A program made the translations under genes and the position numbers. Below are positions 17,112 through 24,972 of a DNA stretch of 64,000 nt, one piece after another. The notes beneath the pieces were generated by a model. That model saw nothing but the letters and a program-made list of their open reading frames with translations. It was not told the origin of the DNA and searched no databases. The stretch is from [Flexibacter] sp. ATCC 35208 (GTDB lineage: Bacteria; Bacteroidota; Bacteroidia; Chitinophagales; Chitinophagaceae). How positions within the stretch are numbered: position 1 is the first letter of the stretch; every line of letters starts with the position of its first letter. The stretch covers positions 1 to 64,000 of the forward strand of contig NZ_MTKN01000031.1 in assembly GCF_001975825.1 (NCBI RefSeq). The letters run 5' to 3'.

Positions 17112-17477
17112 ATGAATGACTCACTAGATCCACGTGTCAACCGGCTCCGGTTGAATAATATTGACGCCCCCTTTACAATAGAAGAAGGAGAAAACTGGCT
17201 GGCCTATGAAGTATTTCATCAGGAAAAACGTGGTGCGCACCATGAGCATGTAGGATGTGTACATGCGCCAGATCCGCAGATGGCCCTCATCTTCGCCAAA
17301 GAACAGTTTGGCAGAAGAAAGAAATGTGTGAACCTATGGGTGGTACGCAGTGCTGACATTCTGGCCTTCGAACTGGAAGACGAAGACATGTTTGCCAACA
17401 ATATGGAAAAGACCTACCGCGACGCCAGCGGATTCAAGGTGATGGAAAAGATCAATAAGTTCAAAGGTAAGCCCTGA
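17112..17477 (+). CDS. paaB: 1,2-phenylacetyl-CoA epoxidase subunit PaaB
   Basis: A 121-residue subunit of the phenylacetyl-CoA epoxidase. It shows the PaaB pattern WLAYEVFHQEKRGAHHEHVG, ALIFAKEQFGRRKKCVNLWV and a C-terminal YRDASGFKVMEKI. PaaB bridges the PaaAC heterotetramers; it has no metal site. The true start is the ATG at 17112; the open frame reaches further upstream into paaA but those codons are not PaaB-like. It ends 5 bp before paaC. Confidence 0.93.
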   Translation: MNDSLDPRVNRLRLNNIDAPFTIEEGENWLAYEVFHQEKRGAHHEHVGCVHAPDPQMALIFAKEQFGRRKKCVNLWVVRSADILAFELEDEDMFANNMEKTYRDASGFKVMEKINKFKGKP

Positions 17478-17482
17478 CAATA

Positions 17483-18226
17483 ATGGAACACTTAATAAAA
17501 AAATTCGTCACCAAAATGGCTGACGACGCCCTGATACTGGGCCACCGTAACTCAGAATGGACGGGGCTGGGCCCTGTAATGGAAGAAGACATTGCTTTCT
17601 CTTCTATGGCACAGGATAAGATCGGACATGCCTGGGCGCTTTATCGCATCCTGCAGGACATGCCTGGAGGTCAGGATCCGGACCAGTTTGCATTTCTCCG
17701 GCGGGAGAATGAATACAAATGCTGTCATCTCACAGAAATGCCAATCGGCACATATGAATTCAGTCTGGTACGGCATTTTCTTTTCGACCATGCGGAAACA
17801 GTGCGATACAATAGTTTGCTGGAAAGCAAATTTGTACCTCTGCAACAGCTGGCTAAAAAAGTAAAAGGAGAACTAAAATACCATACCCTGCATGCAGATG
17901 CCTGGATGCTACAGCTTGGCAAGGGGGGGCAGGAAAGTCATGGAAAAATGCAGGCGGCGCTGGATAATTGTTTCCCGCTGGCCTGTGGCATTTTTGAACC
18001 TGGGCCGGATGATGCACAATTAAGTGACATTTATCCTGGCGAGCAGGCTCTTTATGAGCGCTGGTTAGATAATATTTACCCCATTCTTACAAAAGCAGCC
18101 CTGAATCTGCCAGAAAAAGTAACACCAGCTTATGGAGGCAGATATGGTGAGCATACACCACATCTTCATTCCTTACTGGAAGAAATGGGCGAAGTATTCA
18201 GACAGGACCCCACAGCCGCCTGGTGA
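17483..18226 (+). CDS. paaC: 1,2-phenylacetyl-CoA epoxidase subunit PaaC
   Basis: A 247-residue structural partner of PaaA with the same ferritin-like fold. Family segments include LILGHRNSEWTGLGPVMEED, MAQDKIGHAWALYRIL and LKYHTLHADAWMLQLGKG. The pattern fits PaaC, which supports PaaA without forming an active di-iron centre in characterised enzymes. It lies 5 bp after paaB and 19 bp before the paaD start chosen here. Confidence 0.93.
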   Translation: MEHLIKKFVTKMADDALILGHRNSEWTGLGPVMEEDIAFSSMAQDKIGHAWALYRILQDMPGGQDPDQFAFLRRENEYKCCHLTEMPIGTYEFSLVRHFLFDHAETVRYNSLLESKFVPLQQLAKKVKGELKYHTLHADAWMLQLGKGGQESHGKMQAALDNCFPLACGIFEPGPDDAQLSDIYPGEQALYERWLDNIYPILTKAALNLPEKVTPAYGGRYGEHTPHLHSLLEEMGEVFRQDPTAAW

Positions 18227-18245
18227 CCTTTTTAACTGGAAGTAT

Positions 18246-18728
18246 ATGGATATGATCAAGATCATTTATAAATCTTTGGAGAAGGTCATGGACCCGGAAA
18301 TCCCTGTATTGAACATATTGGAAATGGGAATGATCACAGATGTACGGCAAGACGAAACCGGGATTCACATAAAAATGATCCCTACTTTTTCTGCCTGTCC
18401 GGCTATATCTGTGATCAAACAAACGATCAGCGATACGGTGAGTAATGATTTGCAACTGCCGGTAGAAGTCACCGTAGATCCTGCTATACAATGGAATAGC
18501 AACAGACTGACCGAGACGGCGAAGGAAAAACTTCGTGGATTTGGCATAGCGGCACCGCCTGTACATCAGGGTGAAATAGAAGCCGATATGCTGCTGCATG
18601 TCACCTGTCCACACTGTGGAAGTGAAAATACATTCATGCGTTCTCCCTTCGGTGCGACCCTGTGCAGGGCCATGCATTTCTGTCGTCAATGTGGGATGAT
18701 GTTCGAACAGTTTAAGCCCCTTACCTGA
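18246..18728 (+). CDS. paaD: phenylacetate degradation protein PaaD
   Basis: A 160-residue protein with an N-terminal MIP18/DUF59 domain (KVMDPEIPVLNILEMGMITDV) and a C-terminal zinc-ribbon-like tail with CPHCGS and CRQCGMMFEQF. PaaD is required for epoxidase activity and is thought to help mature the iron-sulfur or di-iron cofactor. The start at 18246 gives the normal N-terminus; the frame is open further upstream inside paaC. No paaE reductase gene follows: the next gene is nadD. Electrons must come from a PaaE encoded elsewhere or from another reductase. Confidence 0.92.
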   Translation: MDMIKIIYKSLEKVMDPEIPVLNILEMGMITDVRQDETGIHIKMIPTFSACPAISVIKQTISDTVSNDLQLPVEVTVDPAIQWNSNRLTETAKEKLRGFGIAAPPVHQGEIEADMLLHVTCPHCGSENTFMRSPFGATLCRAMHFCRQCGMMFEQFKPLT

Positions 18729-18774
18729 TTTTTCCTCATATTTATTTACTTTCACGCTTCAAAAAGCAAGGGGC

Positions 18775-19344
18775 ATGAAGATAGGCTTGTATTTTGGATC
18801 CTTTAATCCTATACATACCGGTCATATGATCATCGCGAATTTCGTGGCATATCATACGGATCTGGACAAAGTGTGGCTGGTCGTTTCTCCACAAAATCCA
18901 TTAAAACCATCGGCATCATTACTCAATGAACATAACCGTTTTCACCTGGTAGAACTGGCCATACAGGATGAGCCTAAGCTCAGGGCCAGTAACATAGAGT
19001 TCTCGTTACCTAGACCATCATTTACTGTTGATACATTAGCTTACCTGACTGAGAAGTTTCCGACACAAGAGTTTGTGATCATCATGGGGAGTGACAGTTT
19101 TCAGAACATTTCCCGCTGGCGCAACTATCAGCACATAGTGAGGAACTATCCGATCTATGTGTACAAACGGCCCGGGCATGAGGTGACAGAGACACATGGC
19201 GCCACAGTAAAAATACTGGAAGCGCCTATGCTGGATATATCAGCAACTGATATAAGGAATTGGATAAAAGAAGGAAAATCAATTCGATACATGGTACCTG
19301 ACAATGTAGTGGCATATATTACAACCAATAACTACTACAAGTAA
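18775..19344 (+). CDS. nadD: nicotinate-nucleotide adenylyltransferase
   Basis: A 189-residue cytoplasmic enzyme that adenylates nicotinate mononucleotide to make deamido-NAD. It carries the nucleotidyltransferase signature GLYFGSFNPIHTGHMIIANF, the LVVSPQNPLKP segment, IMGSDSFQNISRW and the C-terminal ISATDIRNWIKEGKSIRYMV motif. Length is normal. It follows paaD by 46 bp and may be read with the paa genes. Its stop abuts the stop of the convergent AI-2E family gene with no gap. Confidence 0.94.
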   Translation: MKIGLYFGSFNPIHTGHMIIANFVAYHTDLDKVWLVVSPQNPLKPSASLLNEHNRFHLVELAIQDEPKLRASNIEFSLPRPSFTVDTLAYLTEKFPTQEFVIIMGSDSFQNISRWRNYQHIVRNYPIYVYKRPGHEVTETHGATVKILEAPMLDISATDIRNWIKEGKSIRYMVPDNVVAYITTNNYYK

Positions 19345-20379
19345 TTACTTTTCTATCCTTACTTCCCGCTTCTTTACGAGGAATTCATTTGAATAGATCT
19401 CCAGCAGCAGGATGAACATAGATATCAACAGTGGTCCGAAGATCAGTCCTATAAACCCAAAGAGGTTCACGCCAACCAGCACACCGAATATGGTAATCAT
19501 AGGGTGTACATCACCAATCTTTTTAGCCAGTACAAATCTGAAGATATTATCTGACGTACCTACTACGGCAAATCCGTAGACTAGTACGGCAATTCCCTGC
19601 CAGGTACTGCCTATGCCCAGGAGGTATATGCCCATGGGAACATATACGGCAGCGGCACCTACTACAGGCAGCATAGAAGTACAACAGGTGACAGCAAACC
19701 AAAATATTGGTTCGGGTACTTGGAAAATAAGGTAGCCGATCAGGGAGACGATACCCTGTATGATAGCAATGAGGGGAATTCCCACCGCATTGGCAATCAC
19801 CAGTTTGCGGAATTCTGAGCCCAATCTTAGTACGTTTTCATCTTTCAGCGGAATATATTCGTAGAGGTAAGCTTCCATTTCCCTGCCGGATACCAACATG
19901 AAATATAAAATAAAATAGAGGATAGCGATAGTGGTAAGCGTGTTGAAGGTGGCGCCCACCAGGCGGGGGAGAACAGCGGTCAAATAGCCCTGCAATTGTT
20001 CCAGTTTTACCTGTGAGAGCACATCTATTTTAGTAGCACCATGTATTCGTTCATTGAGCGATTTGAGACCAGCGATGAGTTCTGATGTGTGTGCAATGGC
20101 GTAGCTTACTTTGTCAGTGAGCATGTTGATCATCAGCCCTACTGGCAGTAGAAAGATAATGAAGGAAAGGATCATTAACATGGCAGCGGCCAGCGGTTTT
20201 TTCCAGTGGCGCTTTTCTACCAGTCTGAACATGTAATTGCGGGATATCACATAGAGTGTGATTGCGCCAAGGAAACCGGGGAAAAATGAATACAGCTCCA
20301 TGAAGAGGAGGGAAGCCAGCAAAACGATGATAAGCAGGAAACAGATCTGTTTCAGGCGTTCGTTGTCAATGACGCTCAT
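19345..20379 (-). CDS. AI-2E family transporter
   Basis: A 344-residue inner-membrane protein of the AI-2E exporter (PerM/UPF0118) family. It has about eight membrane segments: two pairs at the N-terminus, a soluble central region (about 85-150), then the conserved block with IPLIAIIQGIVSLIGYLIFQ, PVVGAAAVYVPMGIYLLG and a C-terminal FGFIGLIFGPLLISMF. Some family members export autoinducer-2, others act as sodium/proton exchangers, so the substrate here is open. Confidence 0.88.
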   Translation of the reverse strand: MSVIDNERLKQICFLLIIVLLASLLFMELYSFFPGFLGAITLYVISRNYMFRLVEKRHWKKPLAAAMLMILSFIIFLLPVGLMINMLTDKVSYAIAHTSELIAGLKSLNERIHGATKIDVLSQVKLEQLQGYLTAVLPRLVGATFNTLTTIAILYFILYFMLVSGREMEAYLYEYIPLKDENVLRLGSEFRKLVIANAVGIPLIAIIQGIVSLIGYLIFQVPEPIFWFAVTCCTSMLPVVGAAAVYVPMGIYLLGIGSTWQGIAVLVYGFAVVGTSDNIFRFVLAKKIGDVHPMITIFGVLVGVNLFGFIGLIFGPLLISMFILLLEIYSNEFLVKKREVRIEK

Positions 20380-20454
20380 AAGGTTGATAAGTTAATGTAA
20401 TAGAATGTGATACAAAAAGAATACCGTTCGCGGCCTTTTTGTTCATTTTAGATA

Positions 20455-20538
20455 CATGTAGTTTTAGCAATGGCCTTTGGCCTTTGCTAAAACTACATGC
20501 GGGTGGTTGATAGGTCAATGGCCGATCAACCACCCCGC
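20455..20538. repeat. two adjacent strong hairpins
   Basis: First hairpin: a perfect 16-bp stem, CATGTAGTTTTAGCAA (20455-20470) with its complement at 20484-20499, capped by a T-T mismatch and a GGCC/GGCC stem with a TTT loop. Second hairpin: GCGGGTGGTTGAT (20499-20511) with ATCAACCACcCCGC (20525-20538), 13 bp with one bulged C. They share the base at 20499. They lie between divergent genes, so they do not terminate either. A T-run starts about 9 nt past the second stem. They could be a small RNA, a REP-like element or a leader structure. Confidence 0.75.
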
Positions 20539-20581
20539 AGTATTATTTTTTTAACATGTATTTTTCCTTAATTTTTAATTC

Positions 20582-20622
20582 TTGGAATAGTGTTTGTACC
20601 TGTCATATTCCAAATATGTTAA
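20582..20622 (+). promoter_or_regulatory. promoter with overlapping dyad ahead of YtxH gene
   Basis: TTGGAATA (20582-20589) and TATTCCAA (20606-20613) form a perfect 8-bp inverted repeat. A -33-like TTTG (20593-20596) lies inside it, with TATGTTAA (20615-20622) 18 nt further as a weak -7 box. A regulator bound to the dyad would cover this promoter. Confidence 0.4.
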
Positions 20623-20652
20623 TCTAATTACTCACCTTAAAAACCAAAAATT

Positions 20653-20850
20653 ATGGCAAGCAACGGATCAAAAGCAGTTGTATCATTCATTGTTGGCGCA
20701 GCAGTAGGTGTTGCGGTAGGTTATTTCCTGAATTCTGACAAGAAAGATGAAATTGTAGACAAGCTGAAATATCAGGCAGACAAACTGAAAGATAAACTGA
20801 AGAAGAAAAAGGAGCAATATGAGGATGCCCTTGAAAATGAGCTGGCTTAA
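20653..20850 (+). CDS. YtxH domain small protein
   Basis: A 65-residue protein with one glycine-rich hydrophobic helix (VSFIVGAAVGVAVGYFLN, about 10-28) followed by a highly charged lysine-rich helix (KLKYQADKLKDKLKKKKEQY). This is the YtxH pattern, seen in general-stress and membrane-associated proteins. It is first in a three-gene plus-strand cassette with a holin-like membrane protein (26 bp on) and a basic helper protein. Function is unknown; the cassette suggests an envelope role. Confidence 0.8.
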   Translation: MASNGSKAVVSFIVGAAVGVAVGYFLNSDKKDEIVDKLKYQADKLKDKLKKKKEQYEDALENELA

Positions 20851-20876
20851 TCCCTTATTGCACTAAAATCATTTGC

Positions 20877-21308
20877 ATGGAAGATAATTTCAGCAACTAT
20901 TTTAACCAGACCGGCAAGGTTGCCAAAGAATATCTGGAAACCCGTCTGGACCTCATTAAGCTCCAGGCAGCAGGAAAGCTATCAAGGGCCCTCGGGCTCT
21001 TTTTCTCTTTGATACTGGCTTTCCTGCTGTTCTTTTTTGTTGTCGTATTTCTTGGAATGGTACTCGGCTTCTGGATAGGAGAAATGACCAATAGTTATAC
21101 AATTGGATTTTCTTGTTCCGCAGGGCTTTTTATCTTTTTACTCCTGATCCTCTTATGGTTTCGCGTGCCGCTTATTCAGCGCCCGCTATCCAATATGCTG
21201 ATCAAAGAATTAGTGAGTGAAATGGAGATGGAAACCAAGGAAGAGGTAGAACTGGAAAAGGAATTGGACAAAATGGAGGAGGAAGATGAATATCATGAGC
21301 AGTTATAA
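20877..21308 (+). CDS. holin-like membrane protein (phage holin family, putative)
   Basis: A 143-residue protein with an amphipathic N-terminus (YLETRLDLIKLQAAGKLSRA), two membrane helices (about 40-65 and 75-98) and an acidic, Glu-rich coiled C-terminus. The layout matches the chromosomal 'phage holin family, superfamily III' proteins of Bacteroidota, which are not tied to prophages. It lies 26 bp after the YtxH gene and 28 bp before the next gene. No lysis genes are nearby, so a housekeeping or stress role in the membrane is likelier than lysis. Confidence 0.75.
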   Translation: MEDNFSNYFNQTGKVAKEYLETRLDLIKLQAAGKLSRALGLFFSLILAFLLFFFVVVFLGMVLGFWIGEMTNSYTIGFSCSAGLFIFLLLILLWFRVPLIQRPLSNMLIKELVSEMEMETKEEVELEKELDKMEEEDEYHEQL

Positions 21309-21336
21309 TTTAACCATCATGAAAAAATAATTACAC

Positions 21337-21708
21337 ATGCCCAAGGTGAAGATCACCAACTCAACCACACTACAAAGTGAGATCCTGAGATTAAAGAGAA
21401 AATCCCGTGCGCTGGAAAATGAGCTGGGAGACCGCGTTGATTATTTCAAAGGCAATTATGGCAAGATGGCCCTCAATTCTATCATACCCGGCAGTGCGAA
21501 GCATTCGGGTTGGATGGGTATTGCAGGCAAGGTAGCGAAAGTAGCCTGGCAAAGTAGCAATGCCAAATCATTCGCTACCAATGCCCTGATGACTGCATTG
21601 GAATTTATTGGTGTCAGATTGGGAATCAATCTCTTTGATAAATTTCGCAAGAGCAGAAGCAAAAAGAAGAAAGCCAAGATGGCGGCTACTCCTTCCGAAG
21701 AAGATTAG
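21337..21708 (+). CDS. uncharacterised protein of the YtxH/holin cassette
   Basis: A 123-residue basic protein. The N-terminal 50 residues look like a coiled coil (LQSEILRLKRKSRALENELG). A central glycine/alanine region with weakly hydrophobic stretches follows (SIIPGSAKHSGWMGIAGKVAKV; ATNALMTALEFIGVRLGINL), then a lysine-rich tail (KSRSKKKKAKM). I do not recognise a named family. Its place behind YtxH and the holin-like gene suggests a shared membrane function. The stop overlaps the convergent radical SAM gene by 4 bp. Confidence 0.7.
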   Translation: MPKVKITNSTTLQSEILRLKRKSRALENELGDRVDYFKGNYGKMALNSIIPGSAKHSGWMGIAGKVAKVAWQSSNAKSFATNALMTALEFIGVRLGINLFDKFRKSRSKKKKAKMAATPSEED

Positions 21709-22730
21709 CCCCATACTTTGGTACCTTCGCTACAGTTTGCACAGATATCGATATTGGCCCGGCCCTTCATCAACTGGGTGCGGAAACCAACATACTTTTC
21801 ATTGTGCCACAGTTCCTTCATGGACTGTTGTTTTAAATCGCCCAGTTTATGCTGGGCGTCCTTGTCAAAACAACAAGGTACTACCAGACCATCCCAGGTG
21901 ATGACAGGTGCATGCCACAGGCGCCAGCAATGATTCCCCATTTTGTTCTTGATCTTATAGGTCCCATCTTCGTTGCGCTTGTAACGGCTAAATTTATCAA
22001 TAGTAGGAATCAATCGGTTTCCTTCCTCATAATCATACACTTGCGCTGTCTTGAAGCGAACCTGGTCCACACCGATTTCCTTTGCCAGCAATTTGATATC
22101 CTCAATCTGGTGCTCGTTAGGCTTTACAACGAGGAACTGGAAGAAAACAAACGGCTTTTTGGAATTTAGTTCTTTTTTCCACTTCACGATATTTTTAGCC
22201 CCCTGAATTACCTTTTCCAGGTTACCGCCCACGCGGTATTGGGTATACACATCCTGTGTGGTACCATCTATAGATATAATCAGGCGGTCCAGACCACTTT
22301 CTACCGTTTTGCGGGCGTTTTCGTCCGTAAGGTAGTGAGCGTTCGTAGAGGTAGCTGTATACAAACCTTTGCTGGTGGCATATTTTACCATGTCCAGAAA
22401 CCCTGTATTCAGGTATGGTTCTCCCTGAAAATAAAATATAAGGTAGAAGAGATCTTTAGAGATCTCATCAATGGTCTTTTTGAAAAAATCCTGATTCAGC
22501 ATCCCCGTAGGGCGGGTAAAAGCACGTAAGCCACTGGGACATTCCGGGCAACGAAGGTTACAGGAAGTAGTTGGTTCGAAAGATACGGAGATTGGTAAGC
22601 CCCATTGTACTGGTTTCCGAGACCATTTACTCACAAAATAACTGCTCAGTACTTTTCCGGCATTCCAACCACGACGCAGGGTAAACTTAGAAAGCAGGTT
22701 CAACGAATCATTCCAATTAAAATCCGGCAT
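21705..22730 (-). CDS. radical SAM / SPASM domain protein
   Basis: A 341-residue iron-sulfur enzyme. The radical SAM cluster motif CNLRCPEC lies at about 53-60, followed by the usual barrel elements (FYFQGEPYLN, STNAHYLTDENARK, LIISIDGTTQDVYTQYRVGG). The C-terminus has a SPASM-type region: CWRLWHAPVITWDGLVVPCC and, later, CANCSEG. SPASM enzymes often modify peptides or act in cofactor assembly, but no precursor peptide gene was seen within 500 bp. It stands alone, so its substrate is unknown. Confidence 0.9.
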   Translation of the reverse strand: MPDFNWNDSLNLLSKFTLRRGWNAGKVLSSYFVSKWSRKPVQWGLPISVSFEPTTSCNLRCPECPSGLRAFTRPTGMLNQDFFKKTIDEISKDLFYLIFYFQGEPYLNTGFLDMVKYATSKGLYTATSTNAHYLTDENARKTVESGLDRLIISIDGTTQDVYTQYRVGGNLEKVIQGAKNIVKWKKELNSKKPFVFFQFLVVKPNEHQIEDIKLLAKEIGVDQVRFKTAQVYDYEEGNRLIPTIDKFSRYKRNEDGTYKIKNKMGNHCWRLWHAPVITWDGLVVPCCFDKDAQHKLGDLKQQSMKELWHNEKYVGFRTQLMKGRANIDICANCSEGTKVWG

Positions 22731-22876
22731 AACACAAACACTTTGGATATTGTAAAAATAAGATAACTATATCGGTTATGGATAATAATATTATACTTGC
22801 TATAAATTTGACATAGTCAAAACGTAGCGGATACTCCAAAAGCAAAGGCTATGCTAAAAGCAGAATTATTATTATC

Positions 22877-23656
22877 GTGACAAAGTCCAGAGAAAAAAAA
22901 GGGTGGCGCCTGGTTGTCTTCATCTTTCAATTAATGGTGATTATCACCGCCGGTCTGGTATATTACCAGTTAAAAACAGGGAGACTCAACTTTGTAAGAT
23001 ATGAGGAGTTTGGTATTGATATGCCTGTAGACTATGAAATACATGGGATTGATGTCTCCAAGTTTCAAAAGAATATAAACTGGGAAGCAGTTCAGCAGAT
23101 GCAGGTGGAAAAGATCCACATTTCATTTGCGTTTATCAAAGCTACGGAGGGTATTACCCGCCAGGATGGCAATTTCAGGCAGAACTGGTCCCGGGCCAGG
23201 CGGGCAGGGGTGGTGCGGGGTGCCTATCACTTTTTTTATGCTACCCGTGATCCGCTCAAGCAGGCCATCAATTTTCAGAATGTAGTACAGCTGGAGCCGG
23301 GCGACCTGCCACCCGTATTGGATATTGAAGTGAGCAACGGCCAGCCACCAGCGGTGATCAGAAGCACGGCCCGGGTATGGCTGGAAGAAATGAAAAAAGC
23401 ATATGGCGTAAAACCCATCATTTATACCAACGTGCATTTTTACGAAACCTACCTGGGCGATGAATTTGATGACTATCCACTGTGGGTAGCCCATTATTAC
23501 CAGAAAAAGAAACCGGCATCAGCAAGGAACTGGCTCTTCTGGCAACACAATGATGGGGGCAGGGTGAATGGTATATCAACTACGGTAGACTTCAATGTAT
23601 TCAGAGGAGATAGCCTGGCATTCAGTAAGTTATTAATTCGCGCAAAAAAGCACTAA
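22877..23656 (+). CDS. GH25 family lysozyme, membrane-anchored
   Basis: A 259-residue muramidase of glycoside hydrolase family 25, which cuts the MurNAc-GlcNAc bond in peptidoglycan. A basic N-terminus (KSREKKGWR) and one membrane helix (LVVFIFQLMVIITAGLVYYQ) anchor it outside the cytoplasm. Catalytic-domain motifs follow: GIDVSKFQKNINW, FAFIKATEG, GAYHFFYA, the DxE pair in PPVLDIEVS, and WQHNDGG with VDFNVF at the end. The start codon is GTG. The next gene starts on its stop codon (TAATG), so the two are translationally coupled. Confidence 0.9.
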   Translation: MTKSREKKGWRLVVFIFQLMVIITAGLVYYQLKTGRLNFVRYEEFGIDMPVDYEIHGIDVSKFQKNINWEAVQQMQVEKIHISFAFIKATEGITRQDGNFRQNWSRARRAGVVRGAYHFFYATRDPLKQAINFQNVVQLEPGDLPPVLDIEVSNGQPPAVIRSTARVWLEEMKKAYGVKPIIYTNVHFYETYLGDEFDDYPLWVAHYYQKKKPASARNWLFWQHNDGGRVNGISTTVDFNVFRGDSLAFSKLLIRAKKH

Positions 23657-23937
23657 TGGAAAATCAGGAAACTCCCCAACGGGAAGATGAGAAGGCGCCA
23701 ATGGATATGCGGATCGTATATTATTTTGTACGCATCATCCGCACCGTCTTTTTGTTTTTATTCTGGGGCATTATCAATGTTTTTCTGGGATTATATCTTG
23801 GATTTGCTGTGCCTGAGGAATCTACCCCTGGCCGCATGATCTTCTTTTATAGCTTCGCTTTCATTACACTTGTGGCATACCTCTTCATTGTGTGGAAAAC
23901 GTGGAGGAAACAAAACCACACTACAGACAATTATTAA
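23656..23937 (+). CDS. small two-helix membrane protein
   Basis: A 93-residue protein with a charged N-terminus (QETPQREDEKAPMDMR) and two membrane helices (about 25-50 and 60-82, ending FIVWKTWRKQ). I do not recognise a family. The ATG overlaps the stop of the GH25 lysozyme gene, so the pair is very likely co-translated, and the protein may be an accessory to the anchored muramidase. Confidence 0.7.
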   Translation: MENQETPQREDEKAPMDMRIVYYFVRIIRTVFLFLFWGIINVFLGLYLGFAVPEESTPGRMIFFYSFAFITLVAYLFIVWKTWRKQNHTTDNY

Positions 23938-23944
23938 TAATAAA

Positions 23945-23977
23945 AATGGCGAACAACGTTTTCCGTCATTCGCCATT
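23945..23977. terminator. bidirectional hairpin terminator
   Basis: AATGGCGAA (23945-23953) pairs with TTCGCCATT (23969-23977). It lies between convergent genes ending at 23937 (plus) and 24001 (minus), flanked by T-rich and A-rich stretches. Confidence 0.75.
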
Positions 23978-24000
23978 TATTGATGGTAAGATTAAGTGAA

Positions 24001-24210
24001 TTAGAGGAGGGCTTGTTGCAGATACGCCTGCTGCATCCCTTTGATAATGCGTGCTACGTCTTCCTGAGGTTTGCCTATTTTACGCTCCAACCGTACATAC
24101 AGCTCTTTCTCTTTGCCAGATTCAAATACCAGATCCTCATCTGACAACTCTGTGAAACGTTGTTTTAGCAATTTCTTCAGTACCGACCACTGGTAACTAC
24201 GGATGTTCAT
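24001..24210 (-). CDS. CsbD-like small stress protein
   Basis: A 69-residue charged protein. The pattern LKKLLKQRFTELSDEDLVFESGKEKELYVRLERKIGK resembles CsbD-family general-stress proteins (a W..LK..F..LTDEDL...GK..EL..R.Q...GK layout), with a shorter C-terminus. The function of the family is unknown. It is a single gene on the minus strand. Confidence 0.7.
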   Translation of the reverse strand: MNIRSYQWSVLKKLLKQRFTELSDEDLVFESGKEKELYVRLERKIGKPQEDVARIIKGMQQAYLQQALL

Positions 24211-24451
24211 AGTAAGCTTAATTTTATTAGTTATAAATATGTGACGTGTTTATCCATCGTTCCAGGGTAACAGGGGTCCCTCCACTGAGGTCTAAATCAA
24301 ATAGTTATCTTCAGAACGTAATACTAGAATATTCAACTTTTGTGCCATTTGGTAGCATTCTGGGGTGAAAAAGTAAGCCGCATTGATCAATTCTATCCCT
24401 TTATAACAAATAGTTTGCGGGGTACCTATTACTGAATATAGGAATTAAAAT

Positions 24452-24485
24452 TATGCTAAAATATTGAGATTATCATTTTAGCATA
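24452..24485. repeat. 11-bp inverted repeat
   Basis: TATGCTAAAAT (24452-24462) and ATTTTAGCATA (24475-24485) are perfect complements with a 12-nt spacer. Arms are AT-rich and no T-run follows, so an operator is likelier than a terminator. Confidence 0.55.
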
Positions 24486-24556
24486 TGAAATGCAATCTAT
24501 TGCACCAGACTTTTCCTGGTTCGATTTGTGGAGACTTGGGAGACACCTGTGTTGTC

Positions 24557-24606
24557 GCATTACGCAATGTGTGGAGGCATTTACTCATCCAGGCATTACG
24601 AAATGC
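24557..24606. repeat. two GCATTACGnAATG dyads, 36 bp apart
   Basis: GCATTACGCAATG (24557-24569) and GCATTACGAAATGC (24593-24606) share 12 of 13 bases. Each is a short dyad (GCATT...AATG). The 36-bp period puts them on nearly the same helix side within half a turn. They lie 95-145 bp upstream of the small gene at 24701. Confidence 0.5.
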
Positions 24607-24700
24607 CCTATTGGCAAGTATTGCGGGATGGTACATACTTTGCAAAGGTATAATCGTATCGATTGATAATAGGAACTGTTCACAAGTAAAACGGAAATCC

Positions 24701-24886
24701 ATGCTACATGATGATAAACAGCTTCCCAGTGAAGAGCATAAACAACCTTTACAGCACAAGGCTGAAATTTTAAAAACCGATAAAGCCGATACTAAGACCA
24801 ATCCGCTTCATGGTGAGCTTTCCGGGAAACCGGAAGACGAAAACCTGGCGGCAAGGGATCAGGATCGTTCAAATAATAAAAGCTAA
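24701..24886 (+). CDS. small hydrophilic protein of unknown function
   Basis: A 61-residue, highly charged protein without hydrophobic segments (HDDKQLPSEEHKQPLQHKAE, TNPLHGELSGKPEDENLAAR). The composition is like small desiccation or stress proteins that are intrinsically disordered, but I do not recognise the family. I chose the ATG at 24701 because the frame upstream has unrelated composition. A good terminator follows at 24973. Confidence is moderate. Confidence 0.5.
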   Translation: MLHDDKQLPSEEHKQPLQHKAEILKTDKADTKTNPLHGELSGKPEDENLAARDQDRSNNKS

Positions 24887-24972
24887 TTCGTTTGCCATAG
24901 TTTATTGATTAACCTATTATGGACATCAAACGATTAGTAACATTCTTCTTTAATGTTGTGGTGTATAGCAGG

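Larger units (their letters stand above)
24211..24700. other. gene-poor stretch with repeats
   Basis: No convincing gene is seen. An open frame from 24485 runs into the small gene at 24701, but its first 72 codons have no protein-like pattern. The stretch holds an 11-bp inverted repeat at 24452-24485 and two similar dyads at 24557-24569 and 24593-24606, listed separately. These may control the small gene downstream. Confidence 0.5.

Noticed and set aside
20455-20538. CRISPR-like repeat or IS end
   Set aside because: The two hairpins differ in sequence, there is no repeat-spacer pattern, and no transposase or target duplication is seen.
20877-21308. Prophage remnant suggested by the holin-like gene
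   Set aside because: No integrase, portal, tail or lysis genes are near; this holin family and the one at 32090 are common chromosomal membrane proteins.
24485-24700. N-terminal extension of the small gene at 24701
   Set aside because: The codons before 24701 encode an erratic Cys/Trp/Arg-rich stretch and cover the repeat region; the composition changes sharply at 24701.
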